From NCBI GenBank assembly GCA_964293155.1, contig CAXYYA010000017.1:1-64000 (forward strand): a stretch of DNA of 64,000 nucleotides. Direction: 5' to 3'. Source of the DNA: JAQVEB01 sp028698105 (GTDB taxonomy: Bacteria > Bacteroidota > Bacteroidia > Bacteroidales > Dysgonomonadaceae). Made by a program: the position numbers and the translations under genes. The first letter of the stretch is position 1. Each line of letters begins with the position of its first letter. Positions 25,868 to 34,036 of this stretch are shown here, piece by piece. Below the pieces are notes generated by a model. That model did not search any database. It had not been told where the DNA came from and saw nothing but the letters and a program-made list of their open reading frames with translations.

Positions 25868-26878
25868 TTATAATTTTTTACGCTTCAGCACCACCCAAAT
25901 GATCATCGGCGCGCCGAAAATTGCCGTAACGGCATTTATCGGTAACGTTCTGTTAGCCACCGGGATTTGGGAGACAATATCGCACACGAGCAGCAGAATA
26001 CTACCCAGTATCAGTGTTGCGGGGATAATGGTTTTGTGATTTACGGTTCCGAAAAATGCCCGTGCGAAATGCGGTATCACCACGCCCACAAAAGCGATAG
26101 GGCCGGTAAATGCTGTTACCGCTCCGGTTATTACAGCGGTAATGGTAATGATCACTATCCGCATTTGCCTCACATTCAGTCCGGCACTCGAAGCGTAACG
26201 TTCGCCCAACAGCAAGCTGTTTAATGTTTTCTGCAAGAAAAAGGTTGCAGCTATACCAATGAAGATCAATCCGGTCAACAACGGTATCTTGTTCCACGTA
26301 ACGGCGCCGAGGCTTCCGAACGTCCACGTAACGAAAACTTTGAGTGAATCGGGATCGGCAAAGCTTTGCAGAATGGTTATGGCGGCACTTGCCACGTAGC
26401 CGAAGATCATTCCCAACACCAAAATAGTTACTGAATCGTTTATCCGTGCCGAAACTCCCAGAATAAGCACCAGCACGAGTATGGCTCCGGCAATTGCAGC
26501 CACAACCTGCGCCATGCTGCCCATCGAACTAATGAGCGGATAAATAGCCGATCCGCTGAGCATCGTCAGTAAGGCAACGCCAAGTCCTGCGCCGGCGCTT
26601 ACGCCCAACACATCGGGGCCGGCAAGCGGATTGCGAAACAGCGTTTGCATGAGCAAACCCGAAACCGAGAGTGCCGAGCCTGCCAATATGGCGGTGAGCG
26701 CTTTTGGCAACCGATAGTTGAACACGATTTCATCCACGATGGCATCGCCTGAAGTGCCGAAAAGCGCCGCCCAAGCCTTTGCAGCCGATATGGGGGCGTT
26801 TCCCGTGAAAATATCGCCGATAAATGCTGCGAAAAGAATGACGAGTAAAAGGATGAATATTGAGGTTTTGCTTTTCAC
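25868..26878 (-). CDS. FecCD/BtuC-family ABC importer permease
   Basis: A 336-residue permease with about ten membrane spans, belonging to the family that imports ferric siderophores, haem or cobalamin. Family marks are GLLMQTLFRNPLAGPDVLGVSAGAG near 77-101 and the C-terminal GPIAFVGVVIPHFAR (about 255-269), which contacts the ATPase. It begins with GTG, 3 bp after the binding-protein gene. No ATPase gene follows within the window; the next gene is dps. Confidence 0.93.
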   Translation of the reverse strand: MKSKTSIFILLLVILFAAFIGDIFTGNAPISAAKAWAALFGTSGDAIVDEIVFNYRLPKALTAILAGSALSVSGLLMQTLFRNPLAGPDVLGVSAGAGLGVALLTMLSGSAIYPLISSMGSMAQVVAAIAGAILVLVLILGVSARINDSVTILVLGMIFGYVASAAITILQSFADPDSLKVFVTWTFGSLGAVTWNKIPLLTGLIFIGIAATFFLQKTLNSLLLGERYASSAGLNVRQMRIVIITITAVITGAVTAFTGPIAFVGVVIPHFARAFFGTVNHKTIIPATLILGSILLLVCDIVSQIPVANRTLPINAVTAIFGAPMIIWVVLKRKKL

Positions 26879-26881
26879 AAT

Positions 26882-28033
26882 TTACTGTAACGGTTTAATA
26901 TAGGTATATTCGTATTCCGGCAGTCGTTTGGGATAAGCCGCTTTGATCAGGTCTTTGAGCAACAGGTCGGGGTTGGCTACCGCACTTTCGAAATAATCGT
27001 TTCCGCCGGAGGCGGTTGTCCGGTTATCATTGTTGAAAACGTGTTTATCTTTCACCGACTTCAACAGCAGGTACTTCGGGTCTTTTGCGGCGAGTTCTTC
27101 GTACGATTTTGCGGTGCAACCAAACCAATATTCGGCTTTGCCGAATTGCGTGAGCACGGTTTCAATATCCAACCCCAGGCTGCCGCCCTCTTTGTTCCCG
27201 CTGTAGAAATAATCGAGTTGCGCATCGCGGAAAAGGAGGGCGTTGAAACTGTTTCCGCCGGGCACATACCATGTTCCCTGAAAGTTGTCGCCGGCCATTA
27301 CCGTATGTTTCTGCGGAATATTTTTCACCAGATCTTCGGCGGCGCGGTAGCGCGATTCAATTTCAGTAAACAGGCTGTCGGCCAGCGATTCCTTATCGAA
27401 AAAGGCGGCGATCAGCTTGATCCACTCGGCGCGCGCCAGCGGCGAGTTTTCCATCCATTCCAGATTATAAATCACGGGAAATCCGGCTTCGGAAACACGT
27501 TCGCTATACGTATCGCGCTGAGCGTAAGCCGAAGTGAGAATGGCTTCCGGCTTCAACGCAAGCGTTTTTTCGAGGTTCATTTGGAACGGATCGCCAAGAT
27601 CAGCGATCGTGTTGTTTTTGAGCCCTTCCAGAATGGCCGGGTTGTAAACACGAAATCCGTCGGAAGTCCCGGTGATTTTATCGAGCTCGCCCAACCGATG
27701 CAAAAACTCAAAATAAGCAAACGTATTCACAACCAGCGATTGCAATGGAATTTTCAGCTTAATGCCGTTGTTCGGTATTCCGCTGTCATCTTTTTTGTAC
27801 AAATAATAAGTGGCGTAATTCTCGCCCGGAAGCCACGGGTTTAAAATATCAACCCGTGTGTAGTGATTCGTGTGTGTAATCGCAAACCCTGTGGCATATT
27901 TGGTTTTGACGACAATATTGGAATCATCGGTTTCGGGAGTGGTTTTTTTTGTTTGTTTAGAGGTACATCCGCTTAAGAGCAATAAAACGAAAACATACAC
28001 AAATGGAATTAAAACGTTATTCTTTTTTTTCAC
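26882..28033 (-). CDS. ABC importer substrate-binding lipoprotein (iron-complex/cobalamin type)
   Basis: A 383-residue lipoprotein (LLLLLSGC lipobox, Cys23) with the two-lobed helical-hinge fold of FecB/BtuF-type binding proteins: LVVNTFAYFEFLHRLGELDKITG near 95-118, LEKTLALKPEAILTSAY near 155-171 and VMAGDNFQGTWYVPGG near 245-260. It should deliver a ferric complex, haem or cobalamin to the FecCD permease directly downstream. The start codon is GTG, and the first 17 bases overlap the end of the AI-2E-family gene, indicating coupling. Confidence 0.9.
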   Translation of the reverse strand: MKKKNNVLIPFVYVFVLLLLSGCTSKQTKKTTPETDDSNIVVKTKYATGFAITHTNHYTRVDILNPWLPGENYATYYLYKKDDSGIPNNGIKLKIPLQSLVVNTFAYFEFLHRLGELDKITGTSDGFRVYNPAILEGLKNNTIADLGDPFQMNLEKTLALKPEAILTSAYAQRDTYSERVSEAGFPVIYNLEWMENSPLARAEWIKLIAAFFDKESLADSLFTEIESRYRAAEDLVKNIPQKHTVMAGDNFQGTWYVPGGNSFNALLFRDAQLDYFYSGNKEGGSLGLDIETVLTQFGKAEYWFGCTAKSYEELAAKDPKYLLLKSVKDKHVFNNDNRTTASGGNDYFESAVANPDLLLKDLIKAAYPKRLPEYEYTYIKPLQ

Positions 28034-29126
28034 TTTTATTGGCGATGGGATTAGGAATTCGTATTCTGCGGTTTTTATATTTCGTTGTTACGCGTGGCTC
28101 AGCTTTCGATCCGGGAATGTAATCATACCGGAACATATTGAAAAACAACAGAAGAAGCGATATGATGAGCGGCCCGAAAACCACTCCCCAGAAACCGAAC
28201 ATGGGAATACCGATGATTACCCCGAAAATGGTGATAAGTGGATGAATATCTGCGAGTTGTTTCTGCAGTAAAAAACGAGCCAGGTTATCCACGCTACCCA
28301 CGATCAACAGCCCGTAAAAGAACAAAAATATGGCATTGTGCGTGTCTCCAGAGACATACAGCATAATACTTAACGGCACCCAAATGATCATCGTTCCCAG
28401 CACAGGTATAATGGTTGAAAAAGCAGTGAGTACCGCATACAACAAGGGTTGCTCTACGCCGAAAAGTATGTATCCGATAAAGGCCACTCCTCCCTGAATA
28501 ATAGCCAGCAACGGAATTCCAATGGCATTGGCCTGGATGATCATTTTTGTTTCCTGTCCGAGAATCTGCTTGTTTTCTTCTTTCAACGGAAGTATCTCAC
28601 GAAAGCCTCTTTCGAAACCGACATAATTGTAAAACATGTAATAGAGGATAAAGATCAGCAAGATGCTGTTGATGATCATGGAGTATATGCTGCCGGCCAG
28701 CACCTGCACCGTGGTTGTGCCTATTTTAGGCAGAAACGACAGGTTATCGGAGTTAATAATATCCCTTCCCAGACGAGCCTCGATGGTGGTGATAAAATCG
28801 TTTACGCGTTGCATGATCAACTCGGGATCAATTTTGACGTTCGATATCGTGTCAATCATCATAATGCTGAACGACACCAACGGGATTAAAAAGAACAGAA
28901 GTGCTTCAAACACAAGGATTGCAGCAGCAAATCCCTTTTTAAGCCCTTTTTTCTCAACCAAATACACCATTTGGCCGCGCAGAAGGATATACAACGTACT
29001 GGCTCCGAGAAAACTGCTGATGTAAGGGCGCATGTGTTTAAATAAGATGAACGCGATCAAAACAATAACCGCGATCAATATATATTTGAATCTTTTGCTT
29101 TCCCTATTTTCTTTACTTTCGATCAT
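28017..29126 (-). CDS. AI-2E family (PerM/UPF0118) membrane transporter
   Basis: A 369-residue inner-membrane protein with about eight spans. The N-terminal hydrophobic block (16-95), a central soluble stretch with amphipathic helices and the C-terminal motifs AFSTIIPVLGTMIIWVP and GFWGVVFGPLI are typical of the AI-2E/PerM family. Members have been linked to autoinducer-2 export or sodium/proton exchange; the substrate here is unknown. It lies 4 bp after the DUF2007 gene and overlaps the binding-protein gene by 17 bp, so the run 29370-25868 may be one transcript. Confidence 0.9.
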   Translation of the reverse strand: MIESKENRESKRFKYILIAVIVLIAFILFKHMRPYISSFLGASTLYILLRGQMVYLVEKKGLKKGFAAAILVFEALLFFLIPLVSFSIMMIDTISNVKIDPELIMQRVNDFITTIEARLGRDIINSDNLSFLPKIGTTTVQVLAGSIYSMIINSILLIFILYYMFYNYVGFERGFREILPLKEENKQILGQETKMIIQANAIGIPLLAIIQGGVAFIGYILFGVEQPLLYAVLTAFSTIIPVLGTMIIWVPLSIMLYVSGDTHNAIFLFFYGLLIVGSVDNLARFLLQKQLADIHPLITIFGVIIGIPMFGFWGVVFGPLIISLLLLFFNMFRYDYIPGSKAEPRVTTKYKNRRIRIPNPIANKSEKKE

Positions 29127-29130
29127 ATAT

Positions 29131-29370
29131 TTATTTTGTGTTTACAAAGTCTTCGGGCGTGGAAAAACCACCTTCAATGAGGGCTTGTTTAGCTTGTTCA
29201 AAATCACCGGCTCTTACTTGCATTTCGATATCGCCCAACGGGTAAGCCAACTGGTTTAGGATCATGTTCTTAACAAATACGTCAATTCCACGCATTTCCA
29301 TGTAAGATCGCACGACAGCGACATCGGCCGGGTAGCTGAAGGTTTTAACGGTAACGAAAATATCTTCCAT
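29131..29370 (-). CDS. DUF2007 small protein
   Basis: A protein of about 79 residues matching the DUF2007 pattern (TFSYPADVAVVRSYMEMRGID near the start, then ILNQLAYPLGDIEMQVRAGDFEQAKQAL), labelled putative signal-transducing protein in databases and related to PII-like folds. I start at ATG 29370; the frame is open to a TTG at 29397. Function is unknown. It heads the minus-strand group with the AI-2E protein. Confidence 0.85.
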   Translation of the reverse strand: MEDIFVTVKTFSYPADVAVVRSYMEMRGIDVFVKNMILNQLAYPLGDIEMQVRAGDFEQAKQALIEGGFSTPEDFVNTK

Positions 29371-29456
29371 TGTGTGCTGTTTTATGAAGGGTTTCAATTC
29401 GGTTGTAAATATACGTTTTTTTCGCGATAAAATAAGCTGCTGTAAAAAAAATGACG

Positions 29457-29464
29457 TACTTTTG
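29457..29464 (+). promoter_or_regulatory. -7 promoter box for the SDR gene
   Basis: TACTTTTG matches TAnnTTTG, 26 bases upstream of the ATG at 29491. Confidence 0.55.
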
Positions 29465-29490
29465 AAGTTATTTATATAATTTATGATATT

Positions 29491-30249
29491 ATGAAGAAAA
29501 TTGCATTGGTTACAGGCGCAACTTCCGGAATAGGCGAAGCAACAGCGTTAAAATTTGCCCAAAACGGATACAAAATAATTGTAACCGGACGACGCGAAGA
29601 ACGGTTGAATGTCTTGAAAGAAAAACTTAAAAAACACAAAGTTGATGTATTGACATTGTGTTTCGATGTGAGAAACGAAACAGAGGTAAAAGAAAAATTA
29701 AGCACATTGTCCGATGACTGGAAAAACATTGATGTATTGGTGAATAACGCCGGTTTGGCTGCCGGTCTGGGCGCTATTCAGGATGGCGATACCGACGATT
29801 GGGAGCGCATGATAGATACCAATGTAAAAGGATTGTTGTACGTAACGCGGGCGGTTTCGCCGGGCATGGTCGAGCGTAAAAGAGGACATATCATCAATAT
29901 CGGTTCCATCGCCGGTAAAGAAGTTTATCCCAACGGAAACGTGTATTGCGCTACCAAACATGCCGTGGACGCACTCACCAAAGCCATGCGCATTGACATG
30001 GTGCCGTACGGCATTAAGGTTTCGCAGGTAAGTCCCGGAGCCGTTGAAACGGAGTTTTCGCTGGTTCGTTTTCATGGCGATAAAGCCAAAGCCGGTAAAG
30101 TTTACGAAGGATACGACAACCTCGTTGCCGACGATATAGCCGAATGTGTGTGGTTTTGCGCTTCGCGCCCTCCGCACGTGAATGTGAACGATATGGTTGT
30201 GATGCCTACGGCACAGGCATCGGCAACGGTTTTTCATAAAGTGTTGTAA
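29491..30249 (+). CDS. Short-chain dehydrogenase/reductase (YdfG-like)
   Basis: A 252-residue Rossmann-fold oxidoreductase. The cofactor motif TGATSGIG is at 8-15; Arg34-Arg35 after the second strand suggests NADP preference. The catalytic tetrad is Asn111, Ser139, Tyr152 and Lys156. Overall resemblance is to YdfG, a 3-hydroxy acid dehydrogenase, but substrate is not certain. Its stop codon overlaps the start of the next gene by one base (TAATG), so they are coupled. Confidence 0.93.
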   Translation: MKKIALVTGATSGIGEATALKFAQNGYKIIVTGRREERLNVLKEKLKKHKVDVLTLCFDVRNETEVKEKLSTLSDDWKNIDVLVNNAGLAAGLGAIQDGDTDDWERMIDTNVKGLLYVTRAVSPGMVERKRGHIINIGSIAGKEVYPNGNVYCATKHAVDALTKAMRIDMVPYGIKVSQVSPGAVETEFSLVRFHGDKAKAGKVYEGYDNLVADDIAECVWFCASRPPHVNVNDMVVMPTAQASATVFHKVL

Positions 30250-30803
30250 TGCGGAGAAAAGACCGCGAAATGCCCCGCGATTTCGGCCTTGAGGTAATTG
30301 ACAAGGCCGCGTTTGGCGTACTTTCCGTTACGGACGGGAACGGCGAGCCGTATGCCGTCCCGCTATCGGTGGTGAGGAAAAACGATGTTTTGTATTTTCA
30401 TTCTGCCACGGCTGGAACTAAAGTTGATTTGTTTGTTTCGCAACCTATGGTTTGCCTTACGTTTGTTTGCGACGTACATGTTCCGGATTTTTTATCGGAC
30501 GATGAACTGAAAGCCCTGCAAACCGAAGGGAAAATATCCGGGATCACCAGCCACGTATTTACCACCGAATATGCTTCGGCTATTGTTTACGGCACAGTGT
30601 CACCGGTGACCGGCGAGGAGGAAAAACGCGAAGCGTTGCGCATTCTGTGCGAAAAATATACGCTGGACAAAATGTTCTTGTTCAATGCGGCTTATGAATC
30701 GGGGATAAGGCGTACCAATGTCTATCGGGTGTCCATAGATTCGCTGACGGCCAAACGCAAAAAATTCGACGCCGCAGGCGAAGAAATGAAGTGGGGCCGA
30801 TAA
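30249..30803 (+). CDS. Pyridoxamine 5'-phosphate oxidase-like (NimA-related) flavoprotein
   Basis: A 184-residue split-barrel flavin protein: RRKDREMPRDFGLEVIDKAAFGVLSVTD at the start, then YAVPLSVVRKNDVLYFHSATAGTKVD, which is the usual FMN-binding pattern of the NimA/PPOX-like group. Such proteins reduce or bind flavins and sometimes nitroimidazoles; drug reduction cannot be inferred from sequence alone. It is coupled to the SDR gene upstream, so the two may act together in a redox step. Confidence 0.88.
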   Translation: MRRKDREMPRDFGLEVIDKAAFGVLSVTDGNGEPYAVPLSVVRKNDVLYFHSATAGTKVDLFVSQPMVCLTFVCDVHVPDFLSDDELKALQTEGKISGITSHVFTTEYASAIVYGTVSPVTGEEEKREALRILCEKYTLDKMFLFNAAYESGIRRTNVYRVSIDSLTAKRKKFDAAGEEMKWGR

Positions 30804-30838
30804 ATGGTGATACAAGAGAAAAACGAGCGGTTTATCCC

Positions 30839-31381
30839 TTATTTATCAATAACGAACGCAATTTTATCACCCGCCGAAATGCCGTGTTGGTTACAAAATC
30901 CCCCGTTCACTTCCACCACATACAAAGCCGGCTTGGAAGATAAAATACTTGAAGTGGATTCCGTTGGCGTGTTGGGGCTGATGCTCACAATCTGTTTCTG
31001 AGCGTCGGCAAAAACGATATCCAGCGGAATATGCGTATTTTTCATCCAAAAACTTTGAATTTGCTCGTTATCCATCAAAAACAACATGCCCGCGTTGGCG
31101 GGCAACGAACTCCGGTACATTAGTCCTTGTTCGCGCTTTTGGTTGTTGTCGGCAACTTCAATATCAATAACGATAATCGTGTCGTTGTTTGCCGATAAAA
31201 ATGACAATGTTCCCTGTTTCTTGAAAGGAATATCGGTTTGCACGATGTCTGTACGGGTTTTGTTTTTACCGTTCCTGAAAAAATAGATTGACCAGAGAAC
31301 AACCAAAAAGATCAGGATGATGGGAACGAAGACCATCGGTTTAAATCCTCTGCGTTTAGTGTGAATATCTGTCGGTTTCAT
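30839..31381 (-). CDS. DUF192 domain protein
   Basis: A 180-residue protein with an N-terminal membrane anchor (about 16-35) and an extracytoplasmic DUF192 domain from about 55: VEVADNNQKREQGLMYRSSLPANAGMLF, SFWMKNTHIPLDIVFADAQ and the C-terminal GFCNQHGISAGDKIAF. The family is widespread with no firm function. Convergent with the flavoprotein gene and divergent from groES. Confidence 0.9.
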   Translation of the reverse strand: MKPTDIHTKRRGFKPMVFVPIILIFLVVLWSIYFFRNGKNKTRTDIVQTDIPFKKQGTLSFLSANNDTIIVIDIEVADNNQKREQGLMYRSSLPANAGMLFLMDNEQIQSFWMKNTHIPLDIVFADAQKQIVSISPNTPTESTSSILSSKPALYVVEVNGGFCNQHGISAGDKIAFVIDK

Positions 31382-31450
31382 GATGTTTTTTTATTTTATG
31401 AACACTTTACGCGAGTTTATGTTTATTTAGATCAACTTAAATTGAAGGTA

Positions 31451-31477
31451 TGACAAAGTAAGGCTGAAATTTTGTCA
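31451..31477. promoter_or_regulatory. Inverted repeat upstream of groES
   Basis: TGACAAA (31451-31457) and TTTGTCA (31471-31477) form perfect 7-bp arms 13 bases apart. A nested CTGA...TCAG pair lies at 31464-31478. The centre is about 65 bp upstream of a sigma-54-like promoter sequence, a plausible activator or repressor site. Confidence 0.45.
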
Positions 31478-31522
31478 GACCGCCCAAAAAATCTTGCCCA
31501 ATTAAAACAGGATTGTGCATTT

Positions 31523-31538
31523 TGGCATAGAATTCGCA
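31523..31538 (+). promoter_or_regulatory. Sigma-54-like -24/-12 promoter for groESL
   Basis: TGGCATAGAATTCGCA fits the sigma-54 layout TGGCAC-N-TTGCA: GG (31524-31525) and GC (31536-31537) with the exact spacing and three mismatches. The groES ATG is 71 bases beyond. No good TAnnTTTG box was found in this interval. Confidence 0.5.
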
Positions 31539-31608
31539 TATCAATGTTTTGTTGAGAAAGAAGTAATATCAAGAATTATCAATTATATATCATTAATTTT
31601 TTAATAGT

Positions 31609-31881
31609 ATGAATATTAAACCATTGGCAGACAGGGTTTTGGTAAAACCGGCAGCTGCAGAAGAAAAAACAGTAAGCGGAATCATCATTCCCGATTCGGC
31701 AAAAGAAAAACCGTTGAAAGGCGAAGTTATCGCCGCAGGTAAGGGTACAAAAGACGAAGAAATGGTCGTAAAAGAAGGCGATCAGGTACTCTATGGAAAA
31801 TACTCCGGAACCGAGATAGAAATTGATGGCGAACAATACCTCATCATGCGTCAATCCGATATTTTGGCAGTCATTCAATAA
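31609..31881 (+). CDS. groES: Co-chaperonin GroES
   Basis: A 90-residue GroES, full length. Start NIKPLADRVLVKP, the mobile loop (EEKTVSGIIIPDSAKEKP, about 20-37) that docks on GroEL, then GEVIAAGKG and the conserved DQVLYGKYSGTEIEIDG region near 63-79. It caps the GroEL ring during folding. It precedes groEL by 160 bp, a spacer filled with decamer repeats. Confidence 0.98.
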   Translation: MNIKPLADRVLVKPAAAEEKTVSGIIIPDSAKEKPLKGEVIAAGKGTKDEEMVVKEGDQVLYGKYSGTEIEIDGEQYLIMRQSDILAVIQ

Positions 31882-32010
31882 AAGAGATTGAAAAAGGTTG
31901 ACCAAGATTGAGAAAGATTGAAGCTGCGGGGATGTTTCATTTGCAGTTCGTTTTCAATCTACTTCAATCTCTTTCAATCTAAATCAATCTCCTTCAATCC
32001 GCATCAATCT
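31881..32010. repeat. Inverted decamer repeat cluster between groES and groEL
   Basis: Four 10-base units of AGATTGANNN type (31881-31920) and, after a 30-base centre, six units of the reverse complement NNTTCAATCT type (31951-32010), all in exact 10-base phase. The arms can pair into a long imperfect hairpin in the groESL transcript. Confidence 0.9.
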
Positions 32011-32041
32011 GATAAAATATTAAAACTAAAACAAGATAAAA

Positions 32042-33676
32042 ATGGCAAAAGAAATTAAATTTGAAATGGAAGCACGCGACCTTCTAAAAAAGGGCGTGGA
32101 TTCATTGGCAGATGCTGTTAAGGTAACCCTTGGCCCCAAAGGCCGTAACGTGATCCTCGATAAAAAGTACGGCGCTCCACAAATCACCAAAGACGGCGTA
32201 ACCGTGGCAAAAGAAATTGAACTGGAAGACGCTTTCGAAAACATGGGCGCGCAGTTGGTGAAAGAAGTGGCATCGAAAACCAACGACGATGCCGGCGACG
32301 GCACAACAACAGCAACCGTGCTGGCGCAATCTATCATTGGTGTTGGCTTGAAAAACGTAACCGCCGGAGCTAATCCCATGGACTTGAAACGCGGGATTGA
32401 CAAAGCCGTGGCAAAAGTGGTTGAAAACCTGAAATCGCAGGCTGTGGAAATTGGCGACGACCTGAAGAAAATCGAGAACGTAGCTAAAATTTCCGCCAAC
32501 GGCGACGAAACCATCGGTAAACTCATTGCCGAAGCCATGCAAAAAGTGAGCAAAGAAGGCGTTATCACCGTTGAAGAAGCCAAAGGAACCGAAACGTATG
32601 TGGATGTTGTGGAAGGTATGCAGTTCGATCGCGGATACATTTCGCCATACTTCGTAACCGATACCGAAAATATGCAGGTGGAATTTGAAAATCCGCTTAT
32701 CCTGATCCACGACAAAAAAATCTCCGCTATTAAAGAACTGCTTCCAATTCTGGAAAAAGGCATTCAAACCGGAAAACCTATGTTGATCGTTGCCGAAGAC
32801 ATTGATTCGGAAGCGCTGACAACATTGGTCGTAAACCGCTTGCGCGGATCGTTGAAAATCGCGGCCGTGAAAGCTCCGGGATTTGGCGACCGCCGCAAGG
32901 AAATGCTGGAAGACATCGCTGTGCTTACCGGTGGAACCGTAGTTTCAGACGAAAAAGGATTGACGCTCGAAAATGCGACTCTCGATATGCTCGGAAGCGC
33001 CGAGAAAGTAACCATTGATAAAGACACGACTACCATCGTGAACGGCGAAGGCGACAAAGCTGCTATTGACAGCCGTATCGGACAAATCCGCATGCAGATT
33101 GACAAAACAACATCGGATTACGACCGCGAAAAACTGCAGGAACGTCTTGCCAAACTGGCTGGCGGTGTTGCCGTTCTTTACGTGGGCGCTCCTTCGGAAG
33201 TGGAAATGAAAGAAAAGAAAGACCGCGTACAGGATGCACTCTCTGCAACTCGTGCAGCTGTTGAAGAAGGAACCGTTCCCGGCGGTGGTGTAGCTTACAT
33301 TCGCGCAAGCGAGGCTTTGGAAGGCTTGAAAGGTGAAAACGAAGACGAAACTACAGGTATCGAAATCGTGAAACGCGCCATCGAAGAACCTCTTCGCCAG
33401 ATTATTGCCAACAGCGGTAAAGAAGGCGCCGTAGTGGTTCAGAAAGTACGTGAAGGCAAAGCCGATTTTGGATACAATGCCCGCACCAATCAATATGAAA
33501 ATCTGTACGAAACCGGCGTTATCGATCCTACCAAGGTTGCGCGCGTAGCGCTCGAGAATGCCGCTTCCATTGCAGGCATGTTCCTCACAACGGAATGTGT
33601 GATCACCGATAAGAAAGAAGAAAATCCGGTTCCACAAATGCCTATGGGTGGAGGCGGAATGGGTGGAATGATGTAA
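32042..33676 (+). CDS. groEL: Chaperonin GroEL
   Basis: A 544-residue chaperonin subunit. It shows the ATP site TLGPKGRNVILDKKYGAP (about 29-46) and GDGTTTATVLAQ (about 85-97), the apical domain (about 190-375), and ends in the Gly-Met tail typical of GroEL (PMGGGGMGGMM). Length and motifs are complete. It forms the tetradecamer that folds proteins with GroES. Codon usage is noticeably more GC-rich than in the receptor gene downstream, as expected for a highly expressed gene. Confidence 0.99.
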   Translation: MAKEIKFEMEARDLLKKGVDSLADAVKVTLGPKGRNVILDKKYGAPQITKDGVTVAKEIELEDAFENMGAQLVKEVASKTNDDAGDGTTTATVLAQSIIGVGLKNVTAGANPMDLKRGIDKAVAKVVENLKSQAVEIGDDLKKIENVAKISANGDETIGKLIAEAMQKVSKEGVITVEEAKGTETYVDVVEGMQFDRGYISPYFVTDTENMQVEFENPLILIHDKKISAIKELLPILEKGIQTGKPMLIVAEDIDSEALTTLVVNRLRGSLKIAAVKAPGFGDRRKEMLEDIAVLTGGTVVSDEKGLTLENATLDMLGSAEKVTIDKDTTTIVNGEGDKAAIDSRIGQIRMQIDKTTSDYDREKLQERLAKLAGGVAVLYVGAPSEVEMKEKKDRVQDALSATRAAVEEGTVPGGGVAYIRASEALEGLKGENEDETTGIEIVKRAIEEPLRQIIANSGKEGAVVVQKVREGKADFGYNARTNQYENLYETGVIDPTKVARVALENAASIAGMFLTTECVITDKKEENPVPQMPMGGGGMGGMM

Positions 33677-33677
33677 G

Positions 33678-33711
33678 CCTCTCCCTAAATCCCTCTCCAC
33701 AAGAGAGGGAC
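33678..33711. repeat. Dispersed CCCTAAATCCCT-type repeat with hairpin
   Basis: CCTCTCCCTAAATCCCTCTC followed by a 7-bp hairpin (CCCTCTC at 33691-33697, GAGAGGG at 33703-33709, loop CACAA). This is the same element as at 21149-21235, in opposite orientation. Confidence 0.6.
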
Positions 33712-33737
33712 TTTTGCAGGTTTAGCAAGCATAATTG

Positions 33738-33774
33738 AAAGCGCGTGGCTGTTTATCGGTTGTGCGCTTTTTTT
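33738..33774 (+). terminator. groEL terminator
   Basis: Arms AAAGCGC (33738-33744) and GCGCTTT (33764-33770) with a long loop and a following T run, about 60 bp after the groEL stop. The rest of the 33775-34036 gap holds a promoter box and no gene. Confidence 0.6.
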
Positions 33775-33983
33775 CGTTCTTACGTATGGGATTGCATATT
33801 GACAGCTTTTTTTCTGTTTTTAAGGTAATTCATTATTTTTTCGGTTAAAAAAACATCAGAAAGAAAGCCGGAGCATACCGCAGCTAACCATCTTTTTTAT
33901 AACACGTTAAAGCTGTGCAAACGTGTGCATAACCTGTTAATAAAACGTAACAGAAACGTAACAGCTTATCGCTTTTTTTATTG

Positions 33984-33991
33984 TATTTTTG
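33984..33991 (+). promoter_or_regulatory. -7 promoter box for the Oar-like receptor operon
   Basis: TATTTTTG matches TAnnTTTG, 45 bases upstream of the ATG at 34037. No convincing -33 element is seen. Confidence 0.5.
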
Positions 33992-34036
33992 TGGCGATTT
34001 AAAATGATAACTTTTTAAAATTTTTAAATAATTACT

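Noticed and set aside
31464..31478. CIRCE element for HrcA control of groESL
   Set aside because: The inverted repeat here (TGACAAA/TTTGTCA) does not match the CIRCE half-site TTAGCACTC, and the spacing differs.
31881..32010. CRISPR-like array
   Set aside because: Units are only 10 bases, in two orientations, with no unique spacers and no cas genes in the window.
32026..33700. Long minus-strand frames opposite groEL (up to 251 codons)
   Set aside because: They mirror codon structure of a highly expressed gene and show no domain; same reasoning applies to frames opposite clpC, tyrS and the barrel gene.
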